Origin: Centropus unirufus
Taxonomy: Eukaryota > Chordata > Aves > Cuculiformes > Centropidae
DNA: 64,000 bases
Assembly (NCBI GenBank): GCA_013397695.1
Contig: VYZI01000105.1
Coordinates: 1,802,104 to 1,866,103 of the forward strand
Reading direction: 5' to 3'
The notes under the pieces were generated by a model. That model searched no databases, was not told where the DNA came from, and was given only the letters and a program-made list of their open reading frames with translations. The position numbers and the translations under genes are program-made. Below, one piece after another: positions 1 through 12,837 of this stretch (position 1 is its first letter; every line of letters begins with the position of its first letter).

Positions 1-9
1 ACAGAACAA

Positions 10-258
10 GGGAAAGCAGTTTTAAACTAAAATAGAAGAGATATACGGAAGATATTTTTTTAACAATGAGGGTATTAAAACACTGGAACGAGTTTCACAG
101 AGATGTTGTTGAAGCCCCATCCCTGAAACATTCAAGGCCAGGCTGGATGCAGCTCTGAGCAACCTGATCTGGTTGAAGATGTCCCTGTTTATTGCAGGGC
201 AGGCGGGTAGGATGGGATTTAGTAGTCTCTTCCTGCCCAAACCATTCTATGATTTCAT
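10..258 (+). mobile_element. CR1 3'-end fragment (type III tail)
   Basis: Sense strand is +. In order it shows the 'acactggaacg' block, the 'gccccatccctg' block, 'ttcaaggccaggctggatg', the type III stretch 'aagatgtccctgtttattgc' and the octamer-like end 'attctatgatttc' near 248. It is 5' truncated and carries no usable frame. The antisense frame at 22-240 is a shadow of the repeat. CR1 copies normally keep the 3' end and lose the 5' end, as here. Confidence 0.88.
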
Positions 259-1392
259 AACTTGGGTGTCCAAGTCTAAGTGTTCCTGGAAATAACTAAA
301 AGCCAGCAGCTCCTCGGTTTTGGACAGCAGAGGTCCCATGGGTAGTTTAACCACTGAGCTGTTGCTTTTGATGGGAGAAGACTGGCACTAGAACATGCAA
401 ATACTGGTCAGGTTGGACTCCATTGCTAGGAAAGTGTTGATCATGCCACAGAGATGTGACTTTCTGCTAATTGAAGAGAGAATCCAGATTATCAGCACAT
501 GATAAAGACTATCTAGTTGGCTCACTTGTTGTAGAGAATTAATTTATCCCCATTAAAGCGTGTTTTCAATGTACCTGTCCAAGGAGCTGGTGACCTGGAG
601 AAATCTTCACCACCTTCACTTACACTTGCTCAGCATGCACACCTGCTGTCAGGTCGATACCAGCCAATAATTGTCATGACTGCCTTCCTTCCTAGTTGCA
701 GGACAGAAATCAGGTGATATAAGCTTACCTGTTAATGTTCAGACACATTTCAGGACACTAAAATCATGGGAAACAGTTCTGCTTCTGGAGAAGTCCTCTT
801 TGTCCAGAGGAGGCACTAAGAATCTACCAAGAAATTGCAATAGTAATTTCTCTCATAGGCATATTTCTCCTGCGATTTAAAAAGGGAGAGCTCCAAGGGT
901 TTCAAAGAGGCAACTTGAAGTCTGTTTCTTCAACTTGATATGTCCTTTCTGCTTGTTGTGATTTTTAATTCAATCAGCTACTAATTCAGATTATAGGGTC
1001 TTTATTAAAGCCGGAACAGAAGATAATTTGCATTTAGAAGAAAATCCAAGCAACCCATATTTGTCATTAGCTCATTCAACACAGATAGAGCTAAGGGCAC
1101 TTTTAACTAGAAATGCAATGTATTAAAGACAAGTAGCTGCAAGAACTAGGTTTTAATGAAGCTTTTAGCTACAGTGAATTGGAACATAGACTGTTTATTC
1201 ATGGTCCTAATGCTGGAGTTCCAAACAGCCTTGTAGCCTTCCTGCTACCATGAATTCTGCATCAGAGGAACCCTCAAAAGCCAGCCTGTACTTTTGGACC
1301 ACAGTTTGAGTATACATGAGTTTGTACATCTTGAATGCACAAAATACAGTTCTAACTATGCTTTTTCATTATACCCCCCCTGCAGTTCACAG
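259..1392. other. Unique AT-rich DNA, no gene seen
   Basis: No frame, repeat or RNA signature that I can support. The only local feature is a run of seven C at about 1374-1380, just before the next CR1. Confidence 0.6.
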
Positions 1393-2050
1393 ACTCATAG
1401 AATCACAGAATAGGTTGTGTTGGAAGGCACCTTAAAGATCACACAGTTCCACGCCCCATTCTGTGGACAGGAATGCTTTCCCCTGGATCAGGTTACTCAA
1501 AGTCCCATCAAATGTGGCCTTGAGCACCTCCACTTGAGTACCATAACTTCTCTGGGCACCCTATGCTATTGCCTCACCAGTAAAAAATTTCTTCCTAATT
1601 TCTCATCTAAATCTCCCCTCTTTCAGCTAAAAACAATTCTCTCTTGTTCTATCTCTACATTCGCTGATAAAGAGCCCCTCTCAACCTCTCCTATAGCCCC
1701 CTATATATACTGGAAGGATGCTCTAAGGTATCCCCACAGTCTTACCTTCTCTAAGCTAACCAAGCCCAACTCTCTCAGCCTCTCCTCGTATGAGATGTGC
1801 CCTAGCCCTCAGAGCATCTATGTTTCCCTCCTCTGGACTTGCTACAGCAGAACCATGTGCTGAAGACTCAAGTATTGAACACAGGGCTCCAGATTAGGTC
1901 TCGTAAGAACAAAGTAGAGGGGTGGAATCACTTCCCTTGCCTTGCTGGTCACACTTGTGATGCAGCCCAGGATACAGTTGGTTTTCTGGGTTGCATGAAT
2001 ACATTGCTGGCTCATGTTGTTCTTCTCATCCACCAACTAAGGGAAGAGCA
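1393..2050 (-). mobile_element. CR1 fragment (type I), ~660 bp
   Basis: Element sense is on -. Reading + it starts with 'catagaatcacagaatag', then 'ttggaaggcaccttaaagat', the 'ctggatcaggttactcaaag' block and 'ctctgggcacc'. It continues through the 3' UTR into the antisense of the ORF2 C-terminal end ('gatgcagcccaggatacag', 'ttgcatgaatacattgctgg', 'ttctcatccaccaac'). It is 5' truncated at about 2050. The open frames at 1417-1863 (+) and 1842-2036 (-) lie inside the repeat and are not genes; the minus one keeps a few residues of the ORF2 end. Confidence 0.92.
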
Positions 2051-4487
2051 CAGATTGCAGATATTCATTCCATAGTTCAATGTAACATACCAAGAAACTT
2101 AATTAAGGCATACTTTAGTAGCTATTAATAGAGATATTTTTCTTATTATTACTGAAAACATAGTAGCTCCTCACGTACCAGTACTATGTTCTGGACAGAC
2201 TGATTTGGAGGTTATAGGTCTAATGAGCACTGAGCGTAAGGATCCAGCCCAGGGGCACTCTTCCCACTAAAAGATTCCACTGAGACTAAATTCTTGGGTT
2301 GAGTACAGATGAAAAATGCCTGTTTGATAAATGACAAAATATTATAGAGTCTGTGTTAGTTTCACAAATTTTTTGGTCTCAGTCAGATGAAAAAAAGAAT
2401 TTAGCAGGAAGTATAAAATCTGTAAGAGATAAAGCACCACATTTAAAATTAAAATATTCTGCTTTTCTGATTGGAAATGGTATTTTTTCCATCAGAAGTA
2501 TTTTTTAGCAGAAATAAAAATCAGAGCACTGAAGCGGAACATTCTCTTTGAGAGAAAGCATTATCTACTTCTCAGTTTACTAGAGAAAATCAACGTTTGA
2601 TCAGACTTTCTGCAAAATATGCTACTGGATTTTTCTTTCTCACAAATGCTACAGACCTCAAGAAAAATATGGAATCAATTTTCCACACATCTCTTATATT
2701 AAGGATGTTAATATCTGTGTTGCAAAATGTGTTTATCACAAATGGAGACATGGAATGTGAATGGAACTCATGTTTTATACACGCTCTGATACAAAGTTTC
2801 CCACTTCCCTCAAACATCAATATTCAGACTGGTTAGCGATTCATTTCAGTATTCTCTACACAGTCCTTAATAAATTGTCTGGTCAGCTAGCATGATGTGA
2901 AAGCTGCAGAAAATATGATAGCAAGTCAGTATGGTACGAAGAAGACATTTTAAAATAACGCAGGGTTGCCCCACTTTTTCAGCAAGTTCCTCAATGTGTG
3001 CATTATTTGAAAAGTTGTGTTCTGTGTAGATAAAATTCCCAGCAGAGATTTATGGAGCAGACTCGGAGGTGCTTTAAGGAACTGGTATTTCTGCCTTCTA
3101 AAAGCAGATTTACAGACGTACATGCACACCTCTATTTCTGCTTCCTTTCTAAGAAGAGCACTTGCTATACATACACCACATGAGGGAGAAAAACATAGCC
3201 ACATTTCACAGGCAAGCTAGGTAACGTCAGAATCTCATCTGAGGAAGTGGTAAGGGGTGAATTTGCATATTAAAATATATTTGAATATAGCCAAAAATAG
3301 GAATCCACTTCATTAATGGAAAACAGATTCTTGAGGGCTGTCTGTGGATAGGGTTGTTTGGTCTTTGAGCCTCAAAGAACATTTTTGGCCAAGGGCTGAG
3401 GGGCAAAGAATCTTTATTCATTCCCTAATTTGAATAGGGGTACTTTGTAGTCAAAAAGTTAACTTCTGTTTTAAGGTGCAAATCAGAAAATTAAATTGGT
3501 GCCTCTAGTATGCTACAAAATTGTAGAAAACTCAGAAATATTTTGTACTCAGTGGTGCCTTACACATTCAACTTAACCTTGAAGGTTTGATTTGGTGGTA
3601 ATTTAGTCTCTTTGCTCATGCTCAATAAATAACAAGTGAGATACAAATCTATTCTGCAGATCAGTTTTCATCTCGAAGTGGGCTAAAAGTCAGAACCAAA
3701 AATTATGAAGGTACTTATCTCTTCATGCTGGTTTACATGGCCTTCCTCCTTCCTGGAAGATGTCAGTCTAACCAGATCGCAAAGTCTTTTAGCAATTGAA
3801 CCTGCATTTCCTGAGAAATCTATTTCACCATTTCACTTAGCATTAGGATGCTTTTTCCCAAATGTCTTTCTTGCTGCAGGGAAGACCTCTGGCTTCTTAT
3901 GGTACTGACCTCAGTAAAAAAGGATAGATTATACCTTTGTGTTAGAGACTGTATAAGCTATTCTTCATCCACCCAAACCTACTTTTTATTAGCATATATA
4001 ACCACTCTGGAGACCTAGATGGAATATGTGGTATGAACCAGGGCATTACAGATCTGGAAATAAACCCATCTTTTCTGTTTTCCCTGCTTCAGGATTCAAT
4101 AGTTCCACATTCAATGAAAAGGATCTTGAGACCATGAATGTCACGATCCCTCTACATCTAACTTCAAGTTGTCAAACCTTGCTACCAAACTTGAGCCAGA
4201 ATTCTCCTAAACAGTCAAATTCTCCAGTGCTAGGTATTTGTGTATAAGGTATTGGAGCAAACTGAACTCTGTGCTCCTGAGTAAGGCAAGAAAGGATTGC
4301 ATTTAAAAGTTTGAGGTTAAATCTGATTTGTGACTGTCTGTGTCTGTGTTCGACACTTTTGCTGAAGGCTGGAGTAGAAAACAGTGTCACTGGGGAAGAA
4401 AATGTCATGGCAGCATCCAGTGGTGGGCATATAGGGAAAAGTGAACAACAGGGCTCATATGGAACAACACATAATCCTGCAACCTGC
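2051..4487. other. Unique AT-rich DNA, no gene seen
   Basis: Short overlapping frames of 60 to 90 codons occur on both strands (for example 2590-2836 and 2950-3220). None has a recognisable domain, signal peptide or consistent strand. I see no repeat family in this stretch. Confidence 0.6.
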
Positions 4488-4830
4488 AGTCATAGAATGG
4501 TTTGGGTTGGAAGGAACCATGAAGATCATCTAGTCCACCTTCCCTGCAGTGAGCAGGGATATCTTCAACCAGATTGAGTTGCTCAGATGCCCACTCAAGC
4601 TGACCTTGAATGTTTCCAAGGATGGGGCATCTACCAGCTTTCCGGGCAACTTGTTCTAGGGTGTTTCACCACCCTCAGTGGGAAAAATATCTTCCTAATA
4701 TCTAGTCAAAACCTCTCTTCATTTAATTTAAAACCATTGCCTCTTGTCCTATTTCTACAGGCCCTGCTAAAAAGTTTTCCCCAACTTTCTTATCAGCCTC
4801 TTTTAAGCACTGAAAGGTCTCTTTTCATCT
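4488..4830 (-). mobile_element. CR1 3'-end fragment (type III)
   Basis: Begins at 'cagtcatagaatggtttggg' and continues with 'ttggaaggaaccatgaagat', the type III block 'ctgcagtgagcagggata' and 'cttgaatgtttccaagg'. Then come 'tcctaatatctagtc' and 'cctcttgtcctatttc', and it fades near 'ctgaaaggtctcttttcat'. Only one octamer remains at the 3' end. The + frame at 4587-4946 is antisense to the repeat and runs out of it, so I do not treat it as coding. Confidence 0.9.
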
Positions 4831-5886
4831 ATATTTCCTTATGCGCAAACGGTATAGATGATCACTGCAATCTGGTATGTGTTAAGCTGGCCTTCCTAGG
4901 CCAGACATCTGCTAGCAACAGGCTTGTGGAAATCTGTCCAAGTTAGTCTATCCCAGCACAGTTAGAACTGAGAACATTGAGATATTATAATAAAATAAAA
5001 ACAAAATATTGAATGTCTAGAGGCAAATTGACTGCCAATGCACAGACTCAATTCAATTTTCAGGATTGAAGATGCAGTAAAAATGCTGTAAAACACCAAA
5101 AGATGCTTCATATGACACCTGGAAAGCTTTTTTTTCTTAAGTGTCTGCTTAAGGCAGTGTCTGGAATCTTTTAAGATGACAATTTGTGACTTATTCAACC
5201 TGACACTCACAAAAATTGCCCCATGGACATTGTTTTTTCTTCTCCAAGCACACATTCTTGTTCCTGCATATACCTCAACAGGTCCAATAACTTTCCTTTG
5301 CCTCACAACTGTCATTGCTCCCCTCCCAAGGTCATTTACCAAATGTAGATACTGCTTCGGAAAGGGCAAAAAACCTAAGAAATTCAGAGCTCCAATATGC
5401 CAATAAGAAAATGACATCCCTCCCTGAACATGCCAACACAACAGGGGAGAACGGGCACACAGGTTTTACTCTGCCTTCTGAATCCCAGTCATATTGAAGA
5501 AGAAAATAGCTGCACTCTTCTGATTTTGAGGACCACATTCAAGTATTCTGGCTGCAACATTTCCTCAGCCTCTCTAGAGAACACATCATGGAAATAACAG
5601 AATATTTTTATCTTTTACATTTTACTAGGCATGATGTGTGGGCCTCAGAGAGAATGCTGCCTAGATATACACTTGGTCTGACAAAAGGTAGCCATAAATA
5701 CCCCTATGTAGAAGTAGAAGAGCTATCACCTGGGTACAGCAAAAGTCTCCAATCATTTGTGATCCACATGCCTACAGCTAAAACACAGTGGTGCACACAG
5801 GGAGTGTTTCAACACTCCCAGTGCACCCATATTGTCTCCCGTTGTGACAGTAAATGTCCCAACAGATTTAAGCTTAGATAAACATT
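4831..5886. other. Unique DNA with a 159-codon minus-strand frame of unknown status
   Basis: The longest frame is 4962-5441 on -, 159 codons from ATG. It has a lysine run (about residues 100-105) encoded by an A-rich stretch and a hydrophobic end. I recognise no domain. It has no visible promoter, splice or polyadenylation context, and a frame of this length is about what chance gives once in 64 kb of six-frame AT-rich DNA (rough estimate). Confidence 0.5.
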
Positions 5887-6826
5887 TCATAAAATCATAG
5901 AATAATAGAATCATAGAATGGTTTGTGTTGGAAGGGATTTAATGATCATCCAGTTCCAATCCCCCTGCCATGGACAAGGACACCTTCCACTGGATCAGGT
6001 TACTCAAACCCTTTTCCATTCTGGTCTTGAATACCTTGAAGGGATATCCACGACTTCTGTGAGCAACCAGTTCCAGTGCCTCATCATTCACAAAAAAAAA
6101 TAAAAAAATCTTCTTAATGTCTAATTTATATCTTCTTTTTTTCAGCTTAAAACTGCTCCCCTTTGTCCTATCACTGCACTATTCACCCTATAAAAAGCCC
6201 CTCTCCATCCTTCCTGTAGGCCTCCTTTAAGTACAGGGAGGCCGCTATAAGGTCTCCTTGATGCCTTCCCTTCTCAAGACTAAACCCCAACTCTCTCAGT
6301 CTGTCCTCATATGGGAGGTGCTCCAGCCCCTCTGATCATTTTCATGGCCCTTCTCTCATCTTGCTCTTACAGAACCGTGTGCTCCCTGGGCTGAGGACTT
6401 CAGAAATGAAGGCAGGACTCCAGGTGAGGTCTCATAAGAGCAGAGTAGAGGGAGAAAATCACCTCCATGCCCTGCTAGCCACAGTTCTGACGCAACTCAG
6501 GATATGATTGGTTTTCTGTGCTGCAAGCACACACTGGTGGCTCATGTTCAGGTTCTTATCCACCAGCAACGCCAAGTCTTTCTCTTCATGACTGCTCTCA
6601 ATCCATTCTCCACCCAGCCTGGATATGTGCTTGGAATTGCCCTGAGCCAGGTGCAGTATCCTACACTTGGTCTTGTTGAACTCCATGAGGTTCATGGAGG
6701 CCCACCTCTCAAATCTGTCAAGATGCCTCTGGATGGCTTTCCTTTCCTCCAACATATTCACTGAGCCACACAACTTGGTGTCATTGGCAAACTTGCTGAG
6801 GGTGCCCTGAATCCCACTGTCCATTC
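5887..6826 (-). mobile_element. CR1 fragment (type I), ~940 bp, with ORF2 C-terminal remnant
   Basis: One of the longest copies. Reading + it opens with three octamer-like units ('atcatagaataatagaatc'), passes through the whole 3' UTR, and enters the antisense of the ORF2 reverse-transcriptase end up to 'cccactgtccattc'. The end near 6826 is the 5' truncation point. Insertions and base changes break the frame in the UTR-proximal part. The readable ORF2 remnant is listed separately. Confidence 0.94.
6459..6824 (-). pseudogene. CR1 ORF2 reverse-transcriptase C-terminal remnant (dead)
   Basis: A 121-codon frame in the sense direction of the CR1. Intact CR1 ORF2 encodes an endonuclease plus reverse transcriptase that copies its own RNA into the genome. 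This piece covers the region from the catalytic F-A-D-D box onward. Residues 12-15 read F-A-N-D, so the first catalytic aspartate is lost. On + the change sits at about 6783-6785 ('att' where the family has 'atc' before g), which fits CpG decay. Later blocks are still clear: 'LDRFERWASMNLMEFNKTKC' near residue 35 and 'EEKDLALLVDKNLNMSHQC' near residue 80. It lacks the rest of the protein, so it cannot be active. Confidence 0.85.
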
Positions 6827-6841
6827 TAACAATTGAGGCAG

Positions 6842-7675
6842 AGGTGTTGCAATGAAATGCTCAAGAGCTTCTGCAGCATGCAAGTAGATACTCTAGCTTC
6901 TTAGAAGAGCCTACTGTCTTGGAATTTGTTTTTGGATTGCCTTAATAGGAACACATCTTGGAAAACTAGGGACCTTTCAAGGGACTAGAGGTCTTGTGGT
7001 CACTGGATTTAAATACTGGACTGTAAAGACTGAGAACAAAATTGCTGCTAACTCAGAAGTTCATCCAAAAAGAAAATTCAAAGTTAAAAATATCATGACA
7101 GCACCAGATGACATTTTTTTTCTCTGAAAAGTAGGTCTTGTCAAAGAAAACTGTTATCTTTTTGAGGAGGTTTCATGTCTGGTTGGTAAAGAATGTCACA
7201 ATGATATAACCTACTTTGGTTTCACTAGCTTGTAAGCATGTTCCTTCTGCATTGAAGCTGCTGCCATATAAAGAAACAAAAAGATACATCCCACATCCAT
7301 TAAAAATTGTCTCAGTATGTTAAATGTTATTTCCAATGGCGAGGGAAGGTTTTGCAGTGAATTACATCTTTTTTTCTGAAATCAAATTAAAACCAGATTT
7401 TGAGCAAAACATTATTCAGCACTTTTTTTCGCTGATATATAAATGATACTTTTTGTTGATTTGTTTTAGTAAAAGCTGCTGTACAACATAAGAATCATTA
7501 TGGAATAGGGGACAAGTTACAAAGATATAAAATACCACAGTGACTGGTAAAAATGCACTGAAGACATCTAAGTTAAAGGTTTTTTCCTCTGGAAAATCAG
7601 AAAAAATTAAAGGATTTGGAAGATTAATATGTCTGAGAAATCATCAAGACGGGGGCAGCACAAGTTCTTAGAAAA
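6842..7675. other. Unique AT-rich DNA, no gene seen
   Basis: Contains short T runs (about 7113-7121, 7368-7374 and 7424-7430) and nothing else that I can name. Confidence 0.6.
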
Positions 7676-7957
7676 TTCATAGAATCATAGAGTATTTCTT
7701 GGAAGGGATCTTAAAGATCATCCAGTTCTAACCTCCCTGCCATGGGCAGGGACACTTTCCACTGGATCAGGGTGCTCAAAGTTCATCCAACCTAGCCTTG
7801 AACACCTTCAGGGAGGGAGCATCCACTGCTTCTCTGGGCAACCTCTTCTGGTGCCTCACCAACCTCACAGGAAAACATTTCTCCCTAATATCTCACCTAC
7901 ATCTCCCCTCTTCCAGCTTAAAACTGTTCCTCCTTATCCCATCACTGCACTATAGGT
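7676..7957 (-). mobile_element. CR1 3'-end fragment (type I)
   Basis: Starts with 'ttcatagaatcatagag' and continues 'cttggaagggatcttaaaga', 'gccatgggcagggacac', 'tggatcagggtgctcaaag', 'gcaacctcttctgg', 'ccctaatatctcacc' and 'ttatcccatcactgcac'. It stops abruptly at about 7957, the 5' truncation. The copy is comparatively well preserved over the first 250 bp. Confidence 0.92.
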
Positions 7958-10182
7958 AGGACAACTTCGATAGTTTCAAGTCTTGCAAGAGAGAAGTGTT
8001 TCTGAATCAAAAATCAGGAAATTGAAACTAGTTTCATTTAGCCCTAAAGTCAGATGGGACTTCAAAAAAATGGCAGTAATTACATTTAACGATAATATAA
8101 AAGTGGAGGTGGTGAGCTCAACATTCCCTCGAATGTCTAACACAGGAATAAACAGGACAGTTAGTTGAATATAAGGATTTATGATTTGCTGGTCTTTTTG
8201 AAAGAGATGTTCTTAGTTTAAATGAGGAATAAAGCAAAAATCATCTATATATCCATGGAACTGGAAGTTCCCAGATCCCAGAAGTTGCTCAGCAAATCTG
8301 ACACTCTTGTGCATTTCATTACTACTTGGCAATTAGCAAGCCCATTAAGTGCTAGTTAATGAGAATGCTAATTTCAGTGAGCAGCTGCAGGTGCCTCCCA
8401 GCACACTCAGCTCTGGGGCAGATCCTCTAGCTCAGTGCCCAAAGCTGGGAAATATCCATCTTCCAAAATCCCCAGTTCTGAGGCAGCCCCATCAGAGCCA
8501 TCTGCTTCAGAGCCGGAGAGGTTAAAACAACTACTGGCTGTGGATAAACCCTGAAAAGGACCAACATCATGTAAAAGAATCAGAGTTCATGGCTCTGAGG
8601 ACACACTGTCAGCCAGACGCAGAAACACAGCCTTGGATTTGAACAAAGTTCATGAGACCTGAAACATTTCAAACACTATCTCTCCAGACCAATGGGCTGC
8701 TATTTTCATGTGCTTCTGCAGCAGAAGATGCACGATAGGAGCATCAATGTCAATTCTAGGGAACTGTCAGTCCTGAAGAGGGATATAGTAAATCCCGATA
8801 GTGCCTGTTGCAGAGTATGACCCAGCATACATGAACATTTGAGAGGAGGACTCAGCCATCTAGTGTCTGGATTGCAGAGGCAGTGAGGTTTTGCAGCTGA
8901 TAGTGTTTTCTATGCTTTCAGCTTGTAGCTTTAGCGATGAAAGATTTAGGTTCATCGCAGCGCACTCTGTGTGAAAGATTTATACATCTGTGGCAGCATG
9001 TAGAATTGAGAGTATAGATAAACCACCGCACCTTTTGATGCTAATTCAAGCAGAGCCTTCAAGCATTGAATGTTCAGTGTCATTATTAATATAAAAAAAC
9101 TTTGAACGTAACGATACACCCCCAGCCCTGCACACCACACACCATTGTACTTACTTTACTTTTATTTCTTGTAATTACAATGCATTACTCATAAAAATGA
9201 CAGATTTTATTACTCACTATTATACAATTTCTTTATTCTCCTGTCCTGGCAAAAAGAAAGTACAGAAAAAGAAGTTATTTGAGAAAAAGAGAAGAATATC
9301 CCTGATAACAAATGACTTAATTTTAAGAAAGAATCTTGAAGCCAAGACATTGTTTCCGCTGAATTTTCCAGTTTGATTAAAGCTCTTACCATGTTTGAGT
9401 TACCTAATTAATGCTACATGAAGTAATACTGTAGTTAGCTAAAAATTTGTCACTCTCGTGATTAATTCCTTTTAATTAGACTTAACAACGCATAGAAAAA
9501 AAAAAGGTGTCATCATTTAAAGTGAAGTCAAGTAATGTACAGATTGGATGAGGACTTAACATCACAAGTAGTCTTACTAAAATTGATTCAAGTGAGCACA
9601 GTTTTAATTTCAGGCAGTTTTCTTTCACTCCCCGGGAGCCTACTGTATAATACATTGCATGCTGTGATCCTTCCAGATTTTCTATATATGAACACATATC
9701 TTGAACAAATATATTCATACAGACATTCAAGTGAATTAAATTATTTTACTTTTCAGTAACAAAACAATGGATTTTGTGGACATCCAGAAGGGAGACAGCA
9801 TATCACAACTGATATGTGGCTACAACAGCAAAGGCAAGAACAATGAAACTTTATCCTCAGATAACGCAGGAAATAAAATCTAAGAAGGCAGACTGTCAGC
9901 ATCACCTTTCAGCCATATAACCATGACATCGCTCGGGCTCATCCTGTGCCACTTTGAAAAGTTTCAAAGATGTTTGCAAGACATCATGTAGCTTGTGCTA
10001 AACTGTCTGAAAAACACCTCTTTGGTTGTTAAAATAAAAACTCAGTCTCTGGGTAGCTCTATCTAACCTATGTTCAGGATTTCTCTCTCACATGTGACAG
10101 TTGCCTTCAGCATAAATTAATTACCTCAAATAGTGTCACTTAACCCAGATCTTTTCAATACATCATTGCATTTCCTATTTTA
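7958..10182. other. Unique DNA, no gene seen
   Basis: A somewhat GC-richer patch at about 8360-8540 contains CAGCTG and CTGCAG words ('gagcagctgcaggtgcctcc'). It could be a regulatory or conserved patch, but I have no positive evidence. Short frames at 8952-9140, 9210-9392 and 9482-9759 carry nothing recognisable. Confidence 0.55.
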
Positions 10183-10495
10183 GTGTCATAGAATCATAGA
10201 ATGGTTTCTATCAGAAGGGACCATGAAGACCATCTTGTCCAACTGCCCTGCAGTGAGCAGAGACATTTTCAACTAGATGAGGTTGCTCAGAGCCCCATCC
10301 AACCTGACCTTGAATGTTTCCAGGGATGGAGCACCTACATACATTCTCTATGGGCAACCTGTGACAATGTTTCATCACCCTCAGCAAGAAAAATTTCTTC
10401 CTAATAACTATACTAAACTTGTCTTGTTTTAGTTCAAAATTATTACCCCTTGTCCTATTGTTGTCAAATTTGTTTGAAAACAGCTCGTCCACCCT
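10183..10495 (-). mobile_element. CR1 3'-end fragment (type III)
   Basis: Starts at 'gtcatagaatcatagaatgg', followed by 'gaagggaccatgaagacc', the type III block 'ctgcagtgagcagagacat', 'ttcaactagatgaggttgc', 'cttgaatgtttccagggat' and 'cctaataactatac'. It ends near 'cagctcgtccacc'. Both frames over it (10201-10404 + and 10211-10492 -) are by-products of the repeat. Confidence 0.9.
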
Positions 10496-12837
10496 AAGCA
10501 GACTGGGTCCTCAAACAAAGCTTTCAGGAACAGGAATAGGAAATTAAAGTTGAGGATTCAACCTTGTATTTCTTCTTCTCCTTTTTTCTTGCAGAAGTGC
10601 TGAATGACTAGTTCTATGCTAATGAACATCTTTGTTAACCTGAGTCACTTAGTAAAGCAGTGCCCTTGGCCCCTGTGTCCATTGCCAATATTTGACTCAT
10701 AGTCAAGAAAGCAAGAATTGAGAAAGTAATTTGTGAAGAAGCCAGGAAGAGCAGGGATAAACCTGAGCCGTGTGGCAGGTCATTATTTTGAACCTCTATT
10801 TTTTTTTCAAGCTGAAACCTGAAGTTTCTCAGCAGCACTTCCACATCATGACAGCTCACAATACAAAAATAATGAAGCATATCTATTGAACCGACATGAC
10901 ATGTTATTGCACCAGTACTGGGGAAGATTAATACTGAGAATAAGGAAACAGATATATGTGCTGAAAGCCAGTTCCTGACCAGAGAATGACACTGTAGGCC
11001 TCCATACTCCATTAGCGCACCTGATACCCTCTTCACTGTGAACTTACATCCTATCACAAGTTGGGGTCATAACTCATTGGTCCTTAAGATTAATCCTTCG
11101 GTTGTTTTATCTCAAGCCTTGGTCTTCCTTCTAGGAAGAAAGGTTAACTAACTGCTAGCCAATTATCTGCTTGTGTTCTACTGTTTTCAGGAGCTGAAGG
11201 GAAATCTTATTAAGCCTGTAACTTTTTCCAATGTCAATCGTCCATTTTATTACACACAGTCCAGTCCTCATTTGCCTCGGTTTTGTTTGTCATACAATAG
11301 CAGTAGATTGTGGAATTACTTGGTAAGGATTCTGTAGCAAGGTAGGAACACTACTTGTTTAGGCTTTGGGTTCATATTACCATATTTAACTCTGATGTAA
11401 CTTATTCACGACTTAGTCCCTGGAAGACTTCCAGCAGTCTGATAGGGTCATGGGACAAAATCTGACAATGACAATATGGATTTTGAAAGAATTCAATACC
11501 TTCTACAGAAACATCTTTGGATCAATTTTAGCAGAGGTTTGAAAACACCTTTTGAGACTCCCATCAAGGTTTTTTCAAGCATGATGTTGTACAAAGCATG
11601 AGTTAACCAATATGTTAATTCATAAAGCTGACCTTCTTGTCAATCCCGATAGGATTTCTAGTGATAGTCACCATTTTTGTATCTTTTTCACTGCCGGAAA
11701 AATCCCCATCCCCTTTTTGATGCTTTATTTCTAGTTTGAAGTACATAGTTAACTCATCTGCTGCCTCAAGGATGCTCAAAAAAAGTTTTACCCTATGTAG
11801 CTGTGTAAAGACAAGGTAGGGTTATGGAAAAAATAGAAAGGTCAGCTCCATGTTGACCAAGATGTGAAATCAAGACTTTCATAGGACCCATGCCAGCAAC
11901 TTCAGCTCACTGGAGTTGCAAAAAAGGTGCCTGATCAATAGATAAGAATTTTATGGTGAACCTCAAATTAATACATACTTGACTTTGACTTATATAAAAT
12001 TGCTTCTGGCAAGAAATAGACCTTGACTGGTTTAAACCTCAAGCTATTTTCTTGAGCACTGGACAAATCTTTTTCATATTGAGAAAACCCTTTCTCTCCA
12101 TCATGCTTGTTTCCCAAAGATATGTACACTGGCTAGAACTGGGAGTTTCTTTTAAAGATGGTCAAGAAGGAGACGATGTCTGCAGTGCCAAACAACCAAC
12201 AGGACTTGCATTCACTGCTAGCACATACTGACATGCATTAAAAGTGCAGCCTATCACACAGTTATTACAGGACTTATCTCTTGGATTCTCTAAAAATGAC
12301 TGGACTAGCTAATTTACCCATGCAAAGTTCCCTAATTGGGGTAGTATCAAGAACTTTTAACTGTGAGCCCAAAGGATGCTCTCAGGAGAAACAGTAAAAA
12401 AAAAAAATTACTGGAGATATGAGATATATACAAGCAAGTCTGAGGAAAATATCATCTGGTGAGGTAAATAATCCTTTGGAATTCAGTGAAAACAGTTCAC
12501 AGGTCTTCTTTAACTTTTACAAAACAATTAATTCCCCTGGTGCAGGAAAATTCCCAGACATAATTTTCCATTCTGTCTTTATATCTCCAGGTAGAGCACC
12601 TTGGTCACAGTACTCAGCATGACTGAGGGATACAGCAACAAGGTCCTGATCCCTCCTGTGTTAAAATGTTCCCTTTGAGTGCATTTTTCTGAATCAATCA
12701 ACTCCTAGGAATGCTCAAATGTGAACAGAAGCACCATGGGTAGGGTACTGAGAGATTATTTCTTCTCTTGAATGCCAGTATAACCATCATAGAGTTACCT
12801 CTCCTGGAGAATCCATCAGAAGCAGGTCTCTTGATGA
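10496..12837. other. Unique AT-rich DNA, no gene seen
   Basis: The longest frame is 10635-11057 on - (140 codons), with no domain that I recognise. It overlaps a T-rich stretch at about 10800-10808 and looks like chance. An A run lies at about 12397-12407. No other structure noticed. Confidence 0.55.

Noticed and set aside
1417..1863. 148-codon plus-strand frame as a gene
   Set aside because: It lies wholly inside a CR1 copy and is antisense to the element; similar antisense frames occur at 4587-4946, 32138-32572 and 49699-50088.
4962..5441. 159-codon minus-strand frame as a gene
   Set aside because: No domain or gene context; the length is near what chance gives in six frames of 64 kb AT-rich DNA; it crosses an A-rich tract.
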